DNA of 64,000 nucleotides, from contig NZ_SLZU01000016.1 of assembly GCF_004342065.1 (NCBI RefSeq), forward strand, positions 1-64,000. The letters run 5' to 3'. Positions 17,271 to 26,777 of the stretch are shown here, one piece after another. The notes under the pieces are model-generated. The model saw only the letters and a list, made by a program, of their open reading frames with translations, was not told the origin of the DNA and did not search any database. A program made the position numbers and the translations under genes. The number at the start of each line of letters is the position of its first letter. Within the stretch, counting starts at the first letter, position 1. The DNA comes from Primorskyibacter sedentarius. Its GTDB lineage: Bacteria > Pseudomonadota > Alphaproteobacteria > Rhodobacterales > Rhodobacteraceae.

Positions 17271-18032
17271 ATGGGCTACACTATCCAATGGCTTCGCTCG
17301 CTTTTCTTCGTCGGTCAGATGTACCTGATGATGGCCGTGCTGGCGGTCTATTTCACTCCTTGGGCGATTTTCGACCGGCGCGGGGCCTATGCGGGGGTGC
17401 GCACCTATTGCCGCTATGTCCGCTGGTCCGCGAAATGGATGTGCGGGCTGCATAGCGAGGTGCGCGGCACCGTCCCCACCGAGGAAGTGCTGATCGCGGC
17501 CAAGCATCAAAGCTTTTTCGATATCATCATCATCGTCAGCGTGGTTCCAAAGCCGAAGTTCATAATGAAGGCGTCCTTGCGCCGCGCGCCCATTCTGGGC
17601 TGGTACGCCAAGCGCATCGGGTGTGTCGCCGTGGATCGCGGCAAGCGGGCCGAAGCGATCCGCCAGATGATCCAGGAGGTGAGCCACGGGGATGCGCCCG
17701 CCGGGCAGCTTATCATCTACCCGCAGGGTACGCGCGTCGCGCCGGAAGCGAAGCGACCCTACAAGATCGGCACCGCGGTGCTTTACCGCGAAACCGGGCA
17801 GGATTGCGTGCCCGCAGCCACCAATGTGGGCGTGTTCTGGCCGCGCACCGGCATCTACCGCAAGCCCGGTCTGGCTGTTGTCGAGTTCCTTGACCCGATC
17901 CGCCCGGGGCTGGACAATGACAGCTTCATGGCGCGGCTTGAGAATGAGATCGAAACCCGTTCCATTGCACTGATGGCAGAGGCAGGATTCGATGCACGAC
18001 TTTCCCAAGATCAAGACGACAGAAGCGCTTGA
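17271..18032 (+). CDS. plsC: 1-acyl-sn-glycerol-3-phosphate acyltransferase
   Basis: This 253-residue membrane-bound acyltransferase probably makes phosphatidic acid in phospholipid synthesis. An N-terminal hydrophobic helix (FFVGQMYLMMAVLAVYF) precedes the catalytic box HQSFFD (His79-Asp84). The usual Asn before His is replaced by Lys (KHQS). The glycerol-phosphate site YPQGTR, in place of FPEGTR, follows. These changes leave the His-Asp pair intact. The start is ATG 17271, one base after ftsX stops; an in-frame TTG at 17262 also exists. It overlaps the next gene by 41 bases. Confidence 0.88.
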   Translation: MGYTIQWLRSLFFVGQMYLMMAVLAVYFTPWAIFDRRGAYAGVRTYCRYVRWSAKWMCGLHSEVRGTVPTEEVLIAAKHQSFFDIIIIVSVVPKPKFIMKASLRRAPILGWYAKRIGCVAVDRGKRAEAIRQMIQEVSHGDAPAGQLIIYPQGTRVAPEAKRPYKIGTAVLYRETGQDCVPAATNVGVFWPRTGIYRKPGLAVVEFLDPIRPGLDNDSFMARLENEIETRSIALMAEAGFDARLSQDQDDRSA

Positions 18033-18603
18033 GGCGCTTTACGGCGAACCCGGCAGCGCCTCCCTGCGCAAGGTCGCGGCGCAGCTGACGCCGCTTTACC
18101 GAAACTGGATCATGGCCTCGCGGTTTTGCGTGCTTACCACGGTCGGTCCCGAAGGAACCGATGGAAGCCCGCGCGGCGATGATGGCCCTGTTGTGTCCAT
18201 TCTGGATCAGCAGACCCTGCTGATGCCCGATTGGCGTGGAAACAACCGGTTGGATTCGCTGCGCAATATCGTCTCTGACGGGCGGGTTTCGCTGATGTTC
18301 ATGGTGCCGGGATCTGCGACCATCGTGCGGGTGAACGGCGCGGCCATTCTGACCGATGACGTCGATCTGCGCGCCCGGTTCGACCAGCGCGGCAAGCATC
18401 CTGCCACCGTGATCGTCATCACCATCTCAGAGGTCTATACGCAATGCGCCAAGGCGATCATGAGATCAGACCTGTGGGGGCGGGATGATGCGGCAGAGGT
18501 TCCAACGACCGGCCAAATCCTTGCCGAAATGACCGAGGGCGAAGAGGGCGGCGCAACCTATGACGCCACCTACAATGACCGTGCCATGCCAAACATGTGG
18601 TAG
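17992..18603 (+). CDS. Pyridoxamine 5'-phosphate oxidase-fold FMN-binding protein
   Basis: The 203-residue product has the PNPOx-like split-barrel pattern: RFCVLTTVGPEGTDGSPRGD, LLMPDWRGNNRLDSLRNI, and ATIVRVNGAAILTDD, then SEVYTQCAKAIMRSDLW. This belongs to the general flavin-reductase/oxidase-like group often annotated as PPOX-class, not true PdxH. The substrate is unknown. AGGCAGGATTCG precedes the ATG. The gene overlaps plsC by 41 bases and may be coupled to it. Confidence 0.82.
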   Translation: MHDFPKIKTTEALEALYGEPGSASLRKVAAQLTPLYRNWIMASRFCVLTTVGPEGTDGSPRGDDGPVVSILDQQTLLMPDWRGNNRLDSLRNIVSDGRVSLMFMVPGSATIVRVNGAAILTDDVDLRARFDQRGKHPATVIVITISEVYTQCAKAIMRSDLWGRDDAAEVPTTGQILAEMTEGEEGGATYDATYNDRAMPNMW

Positions 18604-18652
18604 CGCTTTTGCTGTGCCACCCATGGTGCGGAACACTCGGCACCGTCGCAAA

Positions 18653-19168
18653 CTATGCGTCGAAAGAAGGCGGATTGCGGATTGTTAAACTGCTTCTCGC
18701 GTCTTCGCCCCGATCTGGATATGCAAAGAGATGTATACCCCAACGTTGCTTGCTGCCCCATTCCCCAAGAAACCAACCCACAGAGAGCGAACCCATTTGA
18801 GCGTTTGGATCGAATTGCAGTTCGGGGAAATGCTTGGCCTTCTGTTGGGTTATGAGATCTCTCAATATCATTGCGTCATCAAAGGACAGAGCTTCTGGGA
18901 AAAAGGTCGTGATGCTGCAACTTTCGTTGTCGACATCAAGGAACGTCTTCGACAGTGGGTCAATCCAATTGGTATATGACAGAGCATATTCCGCCACGCC
19001 AAACGCTGCTGGGCTGACAGCAATGCCCTTGGCGCGCTTGATACAGATATCTTCGAATAGCTGAGCGATGCGTTCAGGGCGCGTTTGCTTAGGCCAGAGT
19101 AACGAAGCTCCGCCCAATCCTAAGCAGAACCCACATAAAATAACCGGAAGAAGGATCTTCTTTTTCAT
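18653..19168 (-). CDS. Hypothetical secreted protein, A/T-rich
   Basis: This 171-residue protein has an N-terminal signal (MKKKILLPVILCGFCLGLGG) and otherwise no motif I recognise. An aromatic-rich C-terminal half contains WFLGEWGSKQRWG. The gene is visibly richer in A/T than its neighbours (26 of 60 bases are G/C in 18841-18900), which points to a recent arrival. The reading frame is clean and uses sensible codons. It lies downstream of lpd on the same strand. Confidence 0.6.
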   Translation of the reverse strand: MKKKILLPVILCGFCLGLGGASLLWPKQTRPERIAQLFEDICIKRAKGIAVSPAAFGVAEYALSYTNWIDPLSKTFLDVDNESCSITTFFPEALSFDDAMILRDLITQQKAKHFPELQFDPNAQMGSLSVGWFLGEWGSKQRWGIHLFAYPDRGEDARSSLTIRNPPSFDA

Positions 19169-19224
19169 TACGGGTTGCTAAATCGGTTGGCCCGCCGCTG
19201 TAAAGCGGCAGGCCAACCAGAGTC

Positions 19225-20613
19225 TTACATGTGGATCGCACCGTCGCCGCAGGCCAAAGCGGCTTCGCGCACGGCTTCGGAGAAGGTCGGGTGGGCGTGG
19301 CAGGTCATCGCCACATCCTCGGCGCTGGCACCAAATTCCATCGCAACGCAGATCTCGTGGATCAGGTCGCCCGCGCCCGGCCCGATGATATGGCAGCCCA
19401 GGATGCGGTCGGTTTCCTTGTCCGCGATCAGCTTGACGAAACCATCCGCCGCGAACACGGCCTTGGCGCGGCCATTGCCCATGAAGGAAAACTTGCCGAC
19501 CTTGTAGGCGCGGCCGCTTTCCTTCACCTGCTCTTCGGTCTGACCAACGGTGGCCACCTCGGGGTGTGTGTAGACAACGCCCGGGATCACACCATAGTTC
19601 ACATGGCCATGCTTGCCCGCGACGGTCTCGGCCGCTGCCATGCCTTCATCCTCGGCCTTATGCGCCAGCATCGGCCCGGCGATGGCGTCGCCAATCGCGT
19701 AGATGCCCTTGACGTTGGTCTGCCAATGCGCGTCGGTCTTGATCTGGCCGCGCTCTGACATCTCGACGCCAAGCGCCTCCAGCCCCAGACCGCCGGTGTA
19801 AGGTTTGCGGCCCGTTGCAACCAGCACGACATCGGCGTCCAGCACAGCCTCGCTGTTGTCCTTCTTCAGCTTGTAGCTGACCTTGGCCTTGGTTTTCGTC
19901 GCCTCGACACCCTGAACGGCCGCGCCCATGATGAACTTCAAACCTTGCTTGGTCAGGATCTTCTGGAACTGCTTTTGCACCTCGGCATCCATGCCGGGGG
20001 TGATCGCGTCCAGATATTCGACAACCGTGACCTCTGTGCCAAGCCGCGCGTAGACAGAACCCATCTCCAGCCCGATCACGCCCGCGCCGATCACGACCAT
20101 CTTCTTCGGGATCTTCGGCAATTCCAGCGCGCCGGTAGAGGTCACGACGATTTTTTCGTCCACCTCGACACCCGGCAGGCTGCTTGGCACCGATCCGGTG
20201 GCCACGATGATGTTCTTGGTCTCGTGAACCTCGTCGCCGACCTTGACCTTGCCCGGTTCCGGGATAGAGCCCCAGCCCTTCAGCCAGTCGACCTTGTTCT
20301 TCTTGAGCAGGAACTCGACGCCTTTGGTGTTGGTGGTCACGACCTCGTCCTTGTAGGCGAGCATCTGCTTCCAGTCGACCGAAGGCGATTTGCCCTTCAG
20401 GCCCATCTTGGCAAAGTTATGTTCTGCCTCATGCAGCTGGTGCGTGGCGTGCAGCAGCGCCTTTGACGGGATGCAGCCGATATTCAGGCAGGTGCCGCCC
20501 AACGTCTCGCGCCCTTCGACGCAGGCCGTTTTCAGGCCCAGCTGTGCCGCACGGATGGCCGCGACATAGCCGCCGGGGCCGGAGCCGATGATGATGACAT
20601 CATAATTCGCCAT
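19225..20613 (-). CDS. lpdA: Dihydrolipoyl dehydrogenase (E3)
   Basis: This 462-residue flavoprotein re-oxidises dihydrolipoamide of the 2-oxoglutarate dehydrogenase complex. FAD fold: [20 protein letters not shown]; redox disulfide Cys42/Cys47 in [16 protein letters not shown] fold [18 protein letters not shown]-terminal [13 protein letters not shown] holding the His-Glu pair. It is the last core gene of the odh block and follows a repeat element and MAPEG gene. AGGAACTTCCC precedes the ATG. Confidence 0.97.
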   Translation of the reverse strand: MANYDVIIIGSGPGGYVAAIRAAQLGLKTACVEGRETLGGTCLNIGCIPSKALLHATHQLHEAEHNFAKMGLKGKSPSVDWKQMLAYKDEVVTTNTKGVEFLLKKNKVDWLKGWGSIPEPGKVKVGDEVHETKNIIVATGSVPSSLPGVEVDEKIVVTSTGALELPKIPKKMVVIGAGVIGLEMGSVYARLGTEVTVVEYLDAITPGMDAEVQKQFQKILTKQGLKFIMGAAVQGVEATKTKAKVSYKLKKDNSEAVLDADVVLVATGRKPYTGGLGLEALGVEMSERGQIKTDAHWQTNVKGIYAIGDAIAGPMLAHKAEDEGMAAAETVAGKHGHVNYGVIPGVVYTHPEVATVGQTEEQVKESGRAYKVGKFSFMGNGRAKAVFAADGFVKLIADKETDRILGCHIIGPGAGDLIHEICVAMEFGASAEDVAMTCHAHPTFSEAVREAALACGDGAIHM

Positions 20614-20633
20614 GGGAAGTTCCTTTCGTGTGT

Positions 20634-20703
20634 TGGGGGAAGGGGGCGCTGCCCCCGGTCGCCTTGCGGCGCCGTCCCCCGGAGTATTTTGGCAAAGAAG
20701 AAG
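20634..20703. repeat. Intergenic GC-palindrome element with CCCCCGGAGTATTT core
   Basis: Palindromic segments GGGGGCGCTGCCCCC and GGCGCC are followed by CCCCCGGAGTATTTTGGCAAAGAAG. The CCCCCGGAGTATTT signature is one I recognise as common between genes in Rhodobacteraceae. It may form a stable RNA hairpin between MAPEG and lpdA. Confidence 0.6.
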
Positions 20704-20745
20704 GTGTGTCGGTTGGTAGGGTTTTCGTATGTCGCGTGCGCGGGA

Positions 20746-21135
20746 TCATAGCAAAGTTCCCACGAGCATGATGGTGGTGGCCAGAAAGCCTGCGAACCAG
20801 ATCAGGGACCGCCAGGGGCTCCACCCGAAAAGATAGGCGGGGATGTAGAGCAGGCGGGCCGCCAGATAGATGAGCGCGCAGAGGGCGCTGAGCTTGCCAC
20901 CCTTGTCGGCATAGGTCGTGACCAGACAGGCGATGGAGAAGAGGATCAGCCCCTCGAAATGATTGTTCATCGCCCGCTGGGCGCGGCCTGCAAAGCCGGT
21001 CAACGCGCGCGGCTCATCCCGAGGCGAGGCCGCGTAATCGCTGCCAACCTGCTTCTGCGCGCTGACCGAGTAGATCACGAAGTGCACGACCTGAAGCAGG
21101 GCTGCGAGGGTGAGGGCGGTGAGTTCGGGGGTCAT
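20746..21135 (-). CDS. MAPEG-family small membrane protein
   Basis: This 129-residue protein has four transmembrane helices and the eicosanoid/glutathione MAPEG pattern: a RAMNNHFEGLILFSIACL segment corresponds to the conserved RaxxNxxEx4F motif, and a terminal LFGWSPWRSLIWFAGF helix follows. Bacterial members are poorly characterised; glutathione transferase or peroxidase activity is not established. The start is MTPELTAL (21135), since the frame before it crosses a repeat palindrome. It sits inside the odh gene block, between lpdA and a small Cys-motif gene. Confidence 0.8.
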   Translation of the reverse strand: MTPELTALTLAALLQVVHFVIYSVSAQKQVGSDYAASPRDEPRALTGFAGRAQRAMNNHFEGLILFSIACLVTTYADKGGKLSALCALIYLAARLLYIPAYLFGWSPWRSLIWFAGFLATTIMLVGTLL

Positions 21136-21146
21136 TTTTGCCACCC

Positions 21147-21167
21147 GTCCCGGGCTTGACCCGGGAC
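21147..21167. repeat. Copy of GTCCCGGGCTTGACCCGGGAC palindromic repeat
   Basis: A 21-base near-palindrome lies immediately upstream of the MAPEG gene. The same unit recurs twice, in inverted orientation, at 26716-26769. These are dispersed palindromic repeats, probably REP-like. Confidence 0.7.
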
Positions 21168-21250
21168 CTCGACTTTGCACTCGGTTGCAGGATCCTGGGC
21201 CATCTCGGTGGCGTCTGGAATGCAGGCAAAGCTATCAAGAAGTGTTGTGC

Positions 21251-21703
21251 TCATGTGCGACGCCATCCTTTGTCCACTTCGATTTTTGTGATTACGCGTG
21301 CTGATATGAGCTGAGCTACGAAAGATGCTGGGAAGACGAAAAGAGAAACCACGATTAGAAACCCAACAAAATTTACCTCTAGATACCCTCTGCCTTCGTG
21401 AAAATGGCTGATCAATGGAACGTCACTTAGGACGGCAAACCCGATAGATTCCGACGTCATGAAGACCGGTCGGATAAAAACTAAGAAGGCCAGAAGTTGC
21501 ACCAAAAACGGCAGCCGCCCAATGAGCATGTCGCCGCATTTCGCACATTGATGCGCTTCTGATGCATCCCGCGGCCTGACCGTTCCTAAGACGTCACTGT
21601 ACGGTTGAACCTCTTCACAGGTTGGGCAACGGAATTTCAGAATTCGCGAAATGAAGCCAAGGTGACCCGGCTCCATTCTTGATATTCTGGCCTCTCTTAA
21701 CAC
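21251..21703 (-). CDS. Hypothetical membrane protein with Cys4 motif, A/T-rich
   Basis: The product (150 residues from GTG 21703, or 141 from ATG 21676) has an N-terminal metal-binding pattern (CPTC and CAKC, spaced about 25 residues) and then two hydrophobic helices. This arrangement is reminiscent of DUF983-type proteins. It lies between sucB and MAPEG and is plainly richer in A/T (25 of 60 bases G/C at 21361-21420), so it looks inserted into the operon. The function is unknown. Confidence 0.65.
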   Translation of the reverse strand: MLREARISRMEPGHLGFISRILKFRCPTCEEVQPYSDVLGTVRPRDASEAHQCAKCGDMLIGRLPFLVQLLAFLVFIRPVFMTSESIGFAVLSDVPLISHFHEGRGYLEVNFVGFLIVVSLFVFPASFVAQLISARVITKIEVDKGWRRT

Positions 21704-21709
21704 AGCCTC

Positions 21710-23215
21710 TTAAAGATCCATCAACAACCGGCGCGGATCTTCCAGCGCTTCCTTGACGCGCACGAGGAAGGTCACGGCGCCTTTGCCGTCGACGATGCGG
21801 TGATCATAGGACAGCGCCAGATACATCATCGGGCGGATCTTGATCTCGCCGTTGATGACCATCGGGCGGTCCTGGATCTTGTGCATGCCAAGGATACCCG
21901 ACTGCGGCGGGTTCAGGATCGGCGAGGACATGAGCGAGCCGTAAACACCCCCGTTGGAGATGGTGAAGGTGCCGCCCTGCATCTCTGCCATCGACAGCTT
22001 GCCGTCACGGGCGCGCTTACCCTTTTCGCCAATCGCCTTTTCGATCTCTGCAAAGGACATCTGGTCGGCATCCCGGATCACCGGAACAACCAGACCTTGC
22101 GGCGTGCCGGCCGCGATGCCCATATGCACGAAGTTCTTGTAGACGATGTCGGTGCCGTCGATCTCTGCATTGACCTCGGGGACCTCTTTCAGCGCATGGC
22201 AGCAGGCCTTGGTGAAGAAGGACATGAAGCCCAGCTTGACCCCATGCTTCTTCTCGAAGAGCTCCTTGTACTCTTTGCGCAGCGCCATGGTCTCTGTCAT
22301 GTCCACCTCATTGAAGGTGGTCAGGATGGCGGCGGTGTTCTGCGCGTCCTTGAGACGGCGGGCAATGGTCTGGCGCAGGCGGGTCATCTTCACCCGCTCT
22401 TCGCGCGACGCATCGTCGGCAGAGACCGGGGCACGCGGGGCGGGCGGGGCCGCCGCAGGCGCCGGGGCCGATGCCGCAGCGGCAACGGCCTTCGCCACAT
22501 CATCCTTCATCACGCGGTCATCGCGGCCGGAACCGGACACCTGATCACGGCTGATGCCGGCCTCTGCCATGGCCTTCTTCGCAGAAGGTGCGTCCTCGAC
22601 ATCCTTGCCGCCGCCTGCAGGCGCTTCGGCCGCGGGCGCAGCCGCAGGGGCCGAAGCCGCCCCCGCGCTGTCACCGATCACGGCCAGCTTCGCAGTGGCG
22701 TCAACCGTGGTGCCTTCGGGCGCCAGGATTTCCGACAGAACGCCGGCAGCAGGTGCTGGCACTTCGACGGATACCTTGTCGGTTTCCAACTCGCACAGCA
22801 TCTCGTCCTGCGCGACAGTGTCGCCCACCTTCTTGAACCATGTCGAAACCGTCGCTTCGGTCACCGACTCGCCCAGCGTGGGCACCATGACGTCAACGCT
22901 CTTGCCGCTTGGCGCGGGATCAGCCGCAACTTCTGCTGCTGGCGCGCTGCTTGCGGCGGGCTTGGCGGATGCTTCCCCACCTTCGGCGATATTGGCCAAA
23001 AGCGCGTCGACACCCACCGTTTCACCCTCGGCGGCCACGATATCGGCCAGTGTTCCTGCGACGGGCGAGGGCACCTCCACGGTCACCTTGTCGGTTTCCA
23101 GTTCGCACAGCATCTCGTCAACTGCGACGCTGTCGCCAGGTTTCTTGAACCAGGTGGCGACGGTGGCCTCTGTCACGGATTCGCCCAAGGTAGGGACGCG
23201 TACTTCAGTCGTCAT
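21710..23215 (-). CDS. sucB: 2-oxoglutarate dehydrogenase E2, dihydrolipoyl succinyltransferase
   Basis: E2 subunit, 501 residues, moving succinyl groups from lipoamide to CoA. Two lipoyl domains are present, with lipoylated Lys43 and Lys147, each in ELETDKV(T/S)VEVP. An E3-binding segment lies around residues 208-247 ([21 protein letters not shown]). The catalytic domain ends with His472 and Asp476 in [11 protein letters not shown]. coli SucB has only one lipoyl domain; two linked by Ala/Pro-rich stretches is seen in several alphaproteobacteria. The start lies 3 bases after the sucA stop. Confidence 0.97.
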   Translation of the reverse strand: MTTEVRVPTLGESVTEATVATWFKKPGDSVAVDEMLCELETDKVTVEVPSPVAGTLADIVAAEGETVGVDALLANIAEGGEASAKPAASSAPAAEVAADPAPSGKSVDVMVPTLGESVTEATVSTWFKKVGDTVAQDEMLCELETDKVSVEVPAPAAGVLSEILAPEGTTVDATAKLAVIGDSAGAASAPAAAPAAEAPAGGGKDVEDAPSAKKAMAEAGISRDQVSGSGRDDRVMKDDVAKAVAAAASAPAPAAAPPAPRAPVSADDASREERVKMTRLRQTIARRLKDAQNTAAILTTFNEVDMTETMALRKEYKELFEKKHGVKLGFMSFFTKACCHALKEVPEVNAEIDGTDIVYKNFVHMGIAAGTPQGLVVPVIRDADQMSFAEIEKAIGEKGKRARDGKLSMAEMQGGTFTISNGGVYGSLMSSPILNPPQSGILGMHKIQDRPMVINGEIKIRPMMYLALSYDHRIVDGKGAVTFLVRVKEALEDPRRLLMDL

Positions 23216-23218
23216 CGG

Positions 23219-26182
23219 TTATTTCCCTTCGATGGTCAGCGCCTGATCGACGAGCGCTGCTTGTTGTGCCTTGTGCTGGCTTGCCAGACCCGTGGCGGGC
23301 GAGGCTGTTGCCGAACGACCCACATAGGCGGGACGCAGATGCTTGGCCTTGATCCGGCCCAGCACCCATTCGATATTCGGTTCGATAAAGCTCCAGGCGC
23401 CCTGGTTCTTGGGCTCTTCCTGACACCACACCATTTCCGCGCCTTTGAAACGCTCCAACTCGTGAACGAGGCTCATGGCCGGGAACGGATAGAACTGTTC
23501 GATCCGCAGCAGATAGATGTCGTCGATACCGCGCGCGTCCCGCTCTTCCAGAAGATCGTAATAGACCTTGCCGGAACACATCACGACGCGTTTGATCTTG
23601 TCATCTGCAACCAGCTCTGTCTCGGAATTGCCGTGCTGGGCATCATCCCACAGCACCCGGTGGAAGCTGGACCCGGTGATGAAATCCTCCTTCGTGGAGA
23701 CTGCCAGCTTGTGCCGCAGAAGCGACTTCGGCGTCATCAGGATCAGCGGCTTGCGGAAGCTGCGGTGCAGTTGTCGGCGCAGGATGTGGAAGTAGTTCGC
23801 CGGGGTAGAGCAGTTCGCCACGATCCAGTTGTCCTGCCCGCACATCGTCAGGAAGCGTTCCAGACGCGCGGAGGAGTGTTCCGGCCCCTGGCCTTCATAG
23901 CCATGCGGCAGCAGGCAAACGAGGCCCGACATGCGCAGCCATTTGGATTCGCCCGAACTGATGAACTGGTCGAACATGATCTGCGCGCCATTGGCAAAGT
24001 CGCCGAACTGCGCCTCCCACAGGGTCAGCGCGTTGGGCTCGGACAGCGAATAGCCATATTCGAAGCCCAGAACCGCGTATTCCGACAGCATCGAGTCGAT
24101 GACTTCATACTGGGCCTGTCCTTCGCGGACATGGTTCAGCGGGTAGTAACGCTCTTCCGTTTCCTGATTGATGAAACCGGAATGGCGCTGGCTGAACGTG
24201 CCGCGTGTGGAATCCTGTCCGGCCAGACGCACCGGGTAGCCTTCGGAGAGAAGCGAGCCAAAGGCCAGCGCCTCGCCCGTCGCCCAGTCAAAGCCCTTGC
24301 CGGTCGCGAACATTTCCTTCTTGGCGTCCAGAAGACGGCCCACGGTCTTGTGCATGGTAAAGCCGTCGGGCGCCCGGGTCAGGGCCTCGCCGATCTCGAC
24401 AAATGTCTTTTCCTTGATCGCCGTCTTGCCGCGCTGGTATTTGCCCTCTTTCTGCTTGTCGAGATGCGACCAGCGCCCGTCCAGCCAATCGGCCTTGTTG
24501 GGGCGGTAATCCTTTCCGGCCTCGAACTCTTCGTTCAGATGCGCCTGGAAGGCGGCCTTCATGTCCTCGATCTCGCCCTCGGGGATCAGGCCGTCCTTGA
24601 CCAGACGTTCGGTATACAGGCTGAGCGTCGTCTTGTGGCCCTTGATCTTCTTGTACATCAAAGGGTTGGTGAACATCGGCTCGTCGCCTTCGTTATGACC
24701 GAAGCGACGATAGCAGAAGATGTCCAGAACGACGTCCTTGTGGAACTTCTGGCGGAATTCCGTGGCCACCTTGGCGGCGTGAACCACGGCCTCGGGGTCA
24801 TCACCGTTCACGTGGAAGATCGGCGCCTCGACCACCAGCGCGTTGTCGGTGGGGTAGGGGCTGGAGCGGCTGAAATGCGGCGCGGTGGTGAAGCCGATCT
24901 GGTTGTTCACCACGATATGCATCGTGCCGCCAGTGCGGTGTCCGCGCAGGCCCGACAGCGCAAAGCACTCTGCCACGACGCCCTGACCGGCAAAGGCCGC
25001 GTCACCATGCAGAAGAACCGGCAGAACAGCGGTGCGTTCGGCGTCGTTCAACTGGTCCTGTTTCGCCCGGGCCTTGCCCAAAACGACCGGGTTCACCGCC
25101 TCCAGATGGCTGGGATTGGCGGTCAGCGACAGGTGCACCTTGTTGCCGTCAAACTCACGGTCAGAGGATGCGCCGAGGTGATATTTCACGTCGCCCGACC
25201 CATCGACATCCTCGGGCTTGAAGCTACCACCCTGGAATTCGTTGAAAATCGCGCGGTACGGCTTGCCCATCACGTTGGCCAACACGGACAGGCGGCCGCG
25301 GTGGGGCATGCCGATGACGATGTCCTGAACCCCAAGCGCGCCGCCGCGCTTGATGATCTGCTCCATCGCAGGGATCAGCGACTCGCCGCCATCAAGGCCG
25401 AACCGCTTGGTCCCCATGTATTTCACATGCAGGAATTTCTCGAAGCCCTCGGCCTCGACCATCTTGTTCAGGATGGCCTTGCGCCCCTCGCGGGTGAAGT
25501 GGACTTCCTTGCCGAAGCCCTCGATCCGCTCTTTCAACCAGGCAGATTGCTCAGGGTCCGAAATGTGCATGTATTGCAGCGCAAACGTGCCGCAATAAGT
25601 CCGCTTCACGATGTCGAGGATCTGCCGCAGCGAGGCAATCTGAAGCCCCAGCACGTTGTCGATGAAGATCGGCCGGTCCATGTCGGCCTCGGTGAAACCG
25701 TAGGTCTTTGGATCAAGCTCGGGATGCGGAGTGGGGTCGCGCATGTTCAGCGGATCCAGATCTGCGGCAAGATGGCCGCGGATCCGGTAGGCCCGGATGA
25801 TCATCAGCGCGCGGATGCTGTCCAGAACGGCGCGCTTGATCGCATCGTCTGAAACGGCAACACCGGCATCAACGGCCTTGGCTTTGATCTTGTCGCCCGC
25901 GCCTTTGACCTCTGCCACTTCGGGCCATTCGCCCGTCAGGGCAGAGGTCAGCTCGTCGCCCGGCATCGGTGGCCAGTCGGCGCGCCCCCAGGACGGGCCT
26001 GCGGCCTCTGCCTTGACGCTCAGGTCATCATCGCCCAACTGTCGGAAAAAGGCCTGCCAAGCGTCATCGACAGCGTTCGGGTCATTGGCATAACGCGCGT
26101 ACATCTGTTCAAGATATTCCGCGTTGTGCCCCTGCATGAAGCTGGAAGCGTGGAATTGGTCGTTTGGGCTTTGGTCGGTCAT
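23219..26182 (-). CDS. sucA: 2-oxoglutarate dehydrogenase E1
   Basis: E1 of the 2-oxoglutarate dehydrogenase complex, a 987-residue thiamine-diphosphate enzyme of the TCA cycle. Motifs are the N-terminal YLEQMYARYANDPNAVD, IGMPHRGRLSVLANVM, the ThDP site HGDAAFAGQGVVAECF with NNQIGFTT, and the later RRFGHNEGDEP and LLPHGYEGQGPEHSSAR. This full-length protein is followed by sucB after three bases. The start overlaps the DUF805 stop (ATGA), so DUF805 and sucA are coupled. Confidence 0.98.
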   Translation of the reverse strand: MTDQSPNDQFHASSFMQGHNAEYLEQMYARYANDPNAVDDAWQAFFRQLGDDDLSVKAEAAGPSWGRADWPPMPGDELTSALTGEWPEVAEVKGAGDKIKAKAVDAGVAVSDDAIKRAVLDSIRALMIIRAYRIRGHLAADLDPLNMRDPTPHPELDPKTYGFTEADMDRPIFIDNVLGLQIASLRQILDIVKRTYCGTFALQYMHISDPEQSAWLKERIEGFGKEVHFTREGRKAILNKMVEAEGFEKFLHVKYMGTKRFGLDGGESLIPAMEQIIKRGGALGVQDIVIGMPHRGRLSVLANVMGKPYRAIFNEFQGGSFKPEDVDGSGDVKYHLGASSDREFDGNKVHLSLTANPSHLEAVNPVVLGKARAKQDQLNDAERTAVLPVLLHGDAAFAGQGVVAECFALSGLRGHRTGGTMHIVVNNQIGFTTAPHFSRSSPYPTDNALVVEAPIFHVNGDDPEAVVHAAKVATEFRQKFHKDVVLDIFCYRRFGHNEGDEPMFTNPLMYKKIKGHKTTLSLYTERLVKDGLIPEGEIEDMKAAFQAHLNEEFEAGKDYRPNKADWLDGRWSHLDKQKEGKYQRGKTAIKEKTFVEIGEALTRAPDGFTMHKTVGRLLDAKKEMFATGKGFDWATGEALAFGSLLSEGYPVRLAGQDSTRGTFSQRHSGFINQETEERYYPLNHVREGQAQYEVIDSMLSEYAVLGFEYGYSLSEPNALTLWEAQFGDFANGAQIMFDQFISSGESKWLRMSGLVCLLPHGYEGQGPEHSSARLERFLTMCGQDNWIVANCSTPANYFHILRRQLHRSFRKPLILMTPKSLLRHKLAVSTKEDFITGSSFHRVLWDDAQHGNSETELVADDKIKRVVMCSGKVYYDLLEERDARGIDDIYLLRIEQFYPFPAMSLVHELERFKGAEMVWCQEEPKNQGAWSFIEPNIEWVLGRIKAKHLRPAYVGRSATASPATGLASQHKAQQAALVDQALTIEGK

Positions 26183-26703
26183 TGGGGGACCTCGTTCGGG
26201 TTGGGACCGTATTTGTTAGGACCGGGTTGAGAGGGCAGCAAGAGCATGCCCATGGTGTTCGAGAAATAAGCGAGCGTCATGATGGTCACCGTCAAGGAGG
26301 CTATCAAGAGTAAGGCGACGACGATTGTTCCGAAGAAAAACGCCGCTATGAACGCAATGAGACGGACAGCCGAACTGCTTTCGGCGGCCAGCGCCACCAA
26401 AAGCAGCACGACGCCAAGCGCCATGGCGGGTTTCAAAGGGTCAAGCATCAGCTTTCCGCTTTCGCCCACGTCATGCAGCCGGCGTACGCCAGCGGCGGTA
26501 ATCGGAAGGTAGAAAATCGCCGTGACGGTGTAGATGCCTGCCGCGATGTGATCGGCGGGTAGAAAGCGAATGCACAGGGCGAGGCTCGCTGCGAAGGCCA
26601 CAACGGAGAAAAACAAGAACCACAGGTAATCGGCACGTGCGGTCCGGCCGCCAAGATCGAAGGATCTTGACGCCTCACTCAGGATTGTTCGCGCGATTGT
26701 CAT
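26179..26703 (-). CDS. DUF805-type inner-membrane protein
   Basis: This 174-residue protein with about five transmembrane helices shows the DUF805 pattern: GGRTARADYLWFLFF near the start, RRLHDVGESG in the middle, and a C-terminal cytoplasmic PGPNKYGPNP. DUF805 members have no assigned biochemical activity. The gene is coupled to sucA by a four-base overlap, which implies co-expression with the 2-oxoglutarate dehydrogenase complex. Confidence 0.87.
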   Translation of the reverse strand: MTIARTILSEASRSFDLGGRTARADYLWFLFFSVVAFAASLALCIRFLPADHIAAGIYTVTAIFYLPITAAGVRRLHDVGESGKLMLDPLKPAMALGVVLLLVALAAESSSAVRLIAFIAAFFFGTIVVALLLIASLTVTIMTLAYFSNTMGMLLLPSQPGPNKYGPNPNEVPQ

Positions 26704-26715
26704 CCCGGACTACGC

Positions 26716-26769
26716 GCCCCGGGCTTGACCCGGGGCCTCCTGTTCAAGGTCCCGGGTCAAGCCCGGGAC
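26716..26769. repeat. Inverted pair of CCCGGGCTTGACCCGGG repeats
   Basis: GCCCCGGGCTTGACCCGGGGC (26716-26736) and its reverse-oriented partner GTCCCGGGTCAAGCCCGGGAC (26749-26769) lie 12 bases apart and can fold as one long cruciform or RNA hairpin. They separate sucD from DUF805/sucA and share their unit with 21147-21167. Confidence 0.75.
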
Positions 26770-26777
26770 AGGTATCG

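Noticed and set aside
21800-25852. Very long plus-strand open frame (over 1300 codons) opposite sucA and sucB
   Set aside because: It runs antisense to two canonical enzymes, is explained by the GC codon bias of those genes, and contains no family motif.
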